The notes under the pieces: model-generated | What the model saw: the letters and a program-made list of their open reading frames with translations, nothing else | What the model was told of the DNA's origin: nothing | The model's database searches: none | Part shown: piece by piece, positions 61,536-64,000 of the stretch | Layout of the letters: every line of letters begins with the position of its first letter | How positions within the stretch are numbered: position 1 is the first letter of the stretch | Translations under genes and position numbers: made by a program | Origin: Amblyornis subalaris | Lineage: Eukaryota > Chordata > Aves > Passeriformes > Ptilonorhynchidae | Direction of reading: 5' to 3' | DNA: 64,000 nt | NCBI GenBank assembly: GCA_018881555.1 | Contig: JACAXG010000018.1 | Location: forward strand, 4,362,346-4,426,345

Positions 61536-64000
61536 GTATGTTGTTATGCTAAATAAAGAAAAAAGGGTCATCCATTCTGCATATTTGAATTAATACTGAT
61601 TGCTAATTTAGATTCTAGGTTCATATTTAAATGGCAAATGAGTTATTTTCTCATTCTCATGAAAAGTCAATCTTAAGCTGTATTTTATTGAAAACATTCT
61701 TTCACAGTTGTTTAAAACAAGCCACCACCAGTGTTGCCATTTAATTCTACCTTTTGCTGCAGTCAAAGCTGAGAAGAAAACTAAGTCCATTGATAAAATC
61801 AGGTTTTGTCCTATTAAATATTTTTTCAAATCTGCTGGAGGATACTAGTGTATCCAATCTGAAGAAGTCCAGAATTACAGTTGGCTTTAGAATGTTGGTC
61901 TCTTACCCTTTTGGTCTCTATGAAACCATTTGGCCACAGCAGTAAGCATGTAGCTAGCATACATGGGCTTTGATTTTGACTCCTCTATTCATTGTACATT
62001 GACTCACGCTTGCGAATTCTGTTTTTCCGTACTTTCTCAGGTAGCATTTACTATTGAACATGAGGGAAGAGAACCCAAGCCGTTTTACTTGGACTGATCA
62101 ANTGTTACCTCATTTGTGGTGTTCTAATTAGACTAACACTATCTAATTTTTAAATTATCCAAGACTTCAGGCTTGCTTTGTAGAAATTAAATCTCTGTAT
62201 TGAAGCAATTGAAAAAATAAAACAGTCAAAAGTTTATTTCTTTTTTCATCATTATTTACTCCCATGCATTCTCCATTTCTAGAGTCTCCTAGACTTATTA
62301 TACATTGCATTAGCACATAAAGGCCTGTGTTCTCCTAATTTGAAGGACACCTTGCTAGTCTGCTTATGATTTTCCTGAGATCTGTGTAATCAATTGGAAG
62401 ACCTGTAGCATTCAGATAGTATTTAATAGCATCTTAAGATTTACAATACGTAGCCGAAAGTTTTGAGTTTTTTCCCAAACTGAAAATTTCTGCAAAGCAT
62501 CTGTAAGTATGTAGCATTTACTTAGTTAATTTTCCTCCACTTTAAAGTAAGTGGAAGCTGAAATTAAATTTTCTTAGGTGTTCTTAAATCTGATCTCTTG
62601 TTTCTTAGTACCTAGAGAGAATTGTTTCCGGTTTTAGCAATTTTATCATTTACGTTCATTATTTAATTTAGTTTTTCTCTATTCTACATCTTTGCAAAAC
62701 ATTATTAAGTAACACAAAAGGTTTGAAACCTGTGAACAGCTAGCCCGGTGGTAACTGCGTTGTGCTAAAAGCATGCTTATCTCGTTGAAGATGAGGTGAC
62801 CGGGTGTACCATTCCTGTTACAAAGCATTCTTGCTTCTATTTGCCATACTCAGGCAGTGACTAATACTTCTTTGCTTCTCTGAAAGCTACTGTTAGGCAT
62901 AAAGTTATAGAATGGAGATCTTCTACTGCAATATACTGCCATTGGCACCTCTCATGTTCCTGAAAATGAAAACCAGTTTGTTTCTACTTCGTGTGCGCGC
63001 TGACATGACAAATGGAAGTGGTTGCTCGGTTCCCCCTGTCATCTTAATGTTTTAATTTTGGCTCTATAATGCAGAAGCTATTTCAGAGACACAGTGAGCA
63101 CAGAAAAGACTAATTTTTATTTTTATTCACCTCTTCATATTTCATTATGTTATGATAGGTGAAAACTATGTATTTCTAATAATAATTTTCCAGGGAGAGT
63201 AAGACAAGACTTTGTCTTTAAGCTTTAAGATTTTAGAGTGAATTTGGTTCACATGTGGCCACCTTGAAAAACTCAGTAGTTTCCATCTGTGCTTTCTAGG
63301 GACATGAGTATATGGTGTCAGTCTACAGTTAAGAGATTTTTTTTTTTTTAACAGTTTCACCATCATACTCTTGCAGTGAAAATTCTGCTAGGTTTTATGT
63401 TTTAACTAAAACAGATGGAAGCCATAGATAGTGATGAACTCAAAGGAAACCCATTTTTCTGTTCGAGTGCCAGAGAATAATGCACACGCCAACTGAATTT
63501 AAATAGAGTAATTGTGTGCTGCTATTTAAGTTGATTGGATAAGATATTTTTTCTCTGTGGATGTGATTTCAGCTGAAACAGCTACGTTATTAACAGTAAG
63601 GCATGAGAAATGTTCCTTACGAACTGAAAATGGAAGACATCTTGTGCTATAATAGCCTTTTAGTTCTTCTCTGCTGTCTTCTGGTTTTTTCACCATTAGT
63701 TGGCATTTCTGTAATTTCTGAGCAACTTTAACTTCTTTTTTTTATTTTACCTGCCAACCATGAAACTCTAATTTGGTTACATAAGTCTCTGTGACTTTTT
63801 ACCACAGAAAATCTAATATTTACTTAAAACCCCATCATATTTGCTTGCAGAATGGACAGGATTAAGAATATTATTATTTGCTTGTTGCTCTTACTAATAT
63901 ATAACATACTTTGTTGTATCTNAAAGAGTATCTTGTAACTAGAGAATACTTTTATGACCAGTTTTCAAGTAAATCTAAGCACACTAAAACAATGCATCTT
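61536..64000 (+). other. CPEB2: CPEB2 intron 3 (partial, runs off the window)
   Basis: Begins with GTATGT at 61536 and continues to the window end. It is AT-rich with no recognised exon. In particular, I see neither the short family microexon encoding a YGRRRG-type peptide nor the GRLSYP exon. A small CpG-bearing patch at 62735-62810 stands out from the background but matches nothing I know. Confidence 0.88.

Noticed and set aside
62740..62812. tRNA-like segment
   Set aside because: No B-box consensus and no cloverleaf; only a 6-7 bp inverted repeat.

Overview
This is a stretch of vertebrate, most likely avian, nuclear genome. The evidence is the CR1-type LINE fragments (including one chicken-type 3' end), an AT-rich background with one sharp CpG island, and a split gene whose exons read as CPEB2. 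Isolated single N bases occur throughout and look like draft-assembly ambiguity.

About 1-45.7 kb is gene-poor. I find no convincing protein-coding exon, rRNA or tRNA there. It holds CR1/L3 LINE remnants (about 4.56-5.13, 5.64-6.06, 26.79-27.44 and 34.26-34.75 kb, with probable scraps at 15.28 and 45.30 kb), simple repeats (notably a two-part pentanucleotide array at 33.70 kb), an old palindromic element (37.3 kb), a CpG-enriched candidate distal regulatory patch (9.72-10.1 kb) and a few unexplained open reading frames. Most ORFs here look like chance.

About 45.7-49.1 kb is a CpG island holding the promoter, leader and first coding exon of CPEB2 on the + strand. A consensus CRE and a run of G-tracts lie just upstream of, or at, the probable start of transcription. 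A possible leader intron would remove an upstream ORF that overlaps the CPEB2 start.

About 47.2-64 kb holds the 5' part of CPEB2: coding exon 1 (47214-48410), exon 2 (51035-51313), exon 3 (61445-61535) and the introns between them. The product is a sequence-specific mRNA-binding translational regulator. The window contains only its low-complexity regulatory N-terminus and linker (522 complete codons). The two RRMs and the C-terminal zinc-binding domain must lie beyond the right edge. Intron 2 carries two clear inverted-repeat hairpins (58.27 and 61.16 kb). The second, about 190 bases upstream of exon 3, partly resembles the 5' portion of the CPEB3 HDV-like ribozyme, but a full ribozyme fold is not supported.
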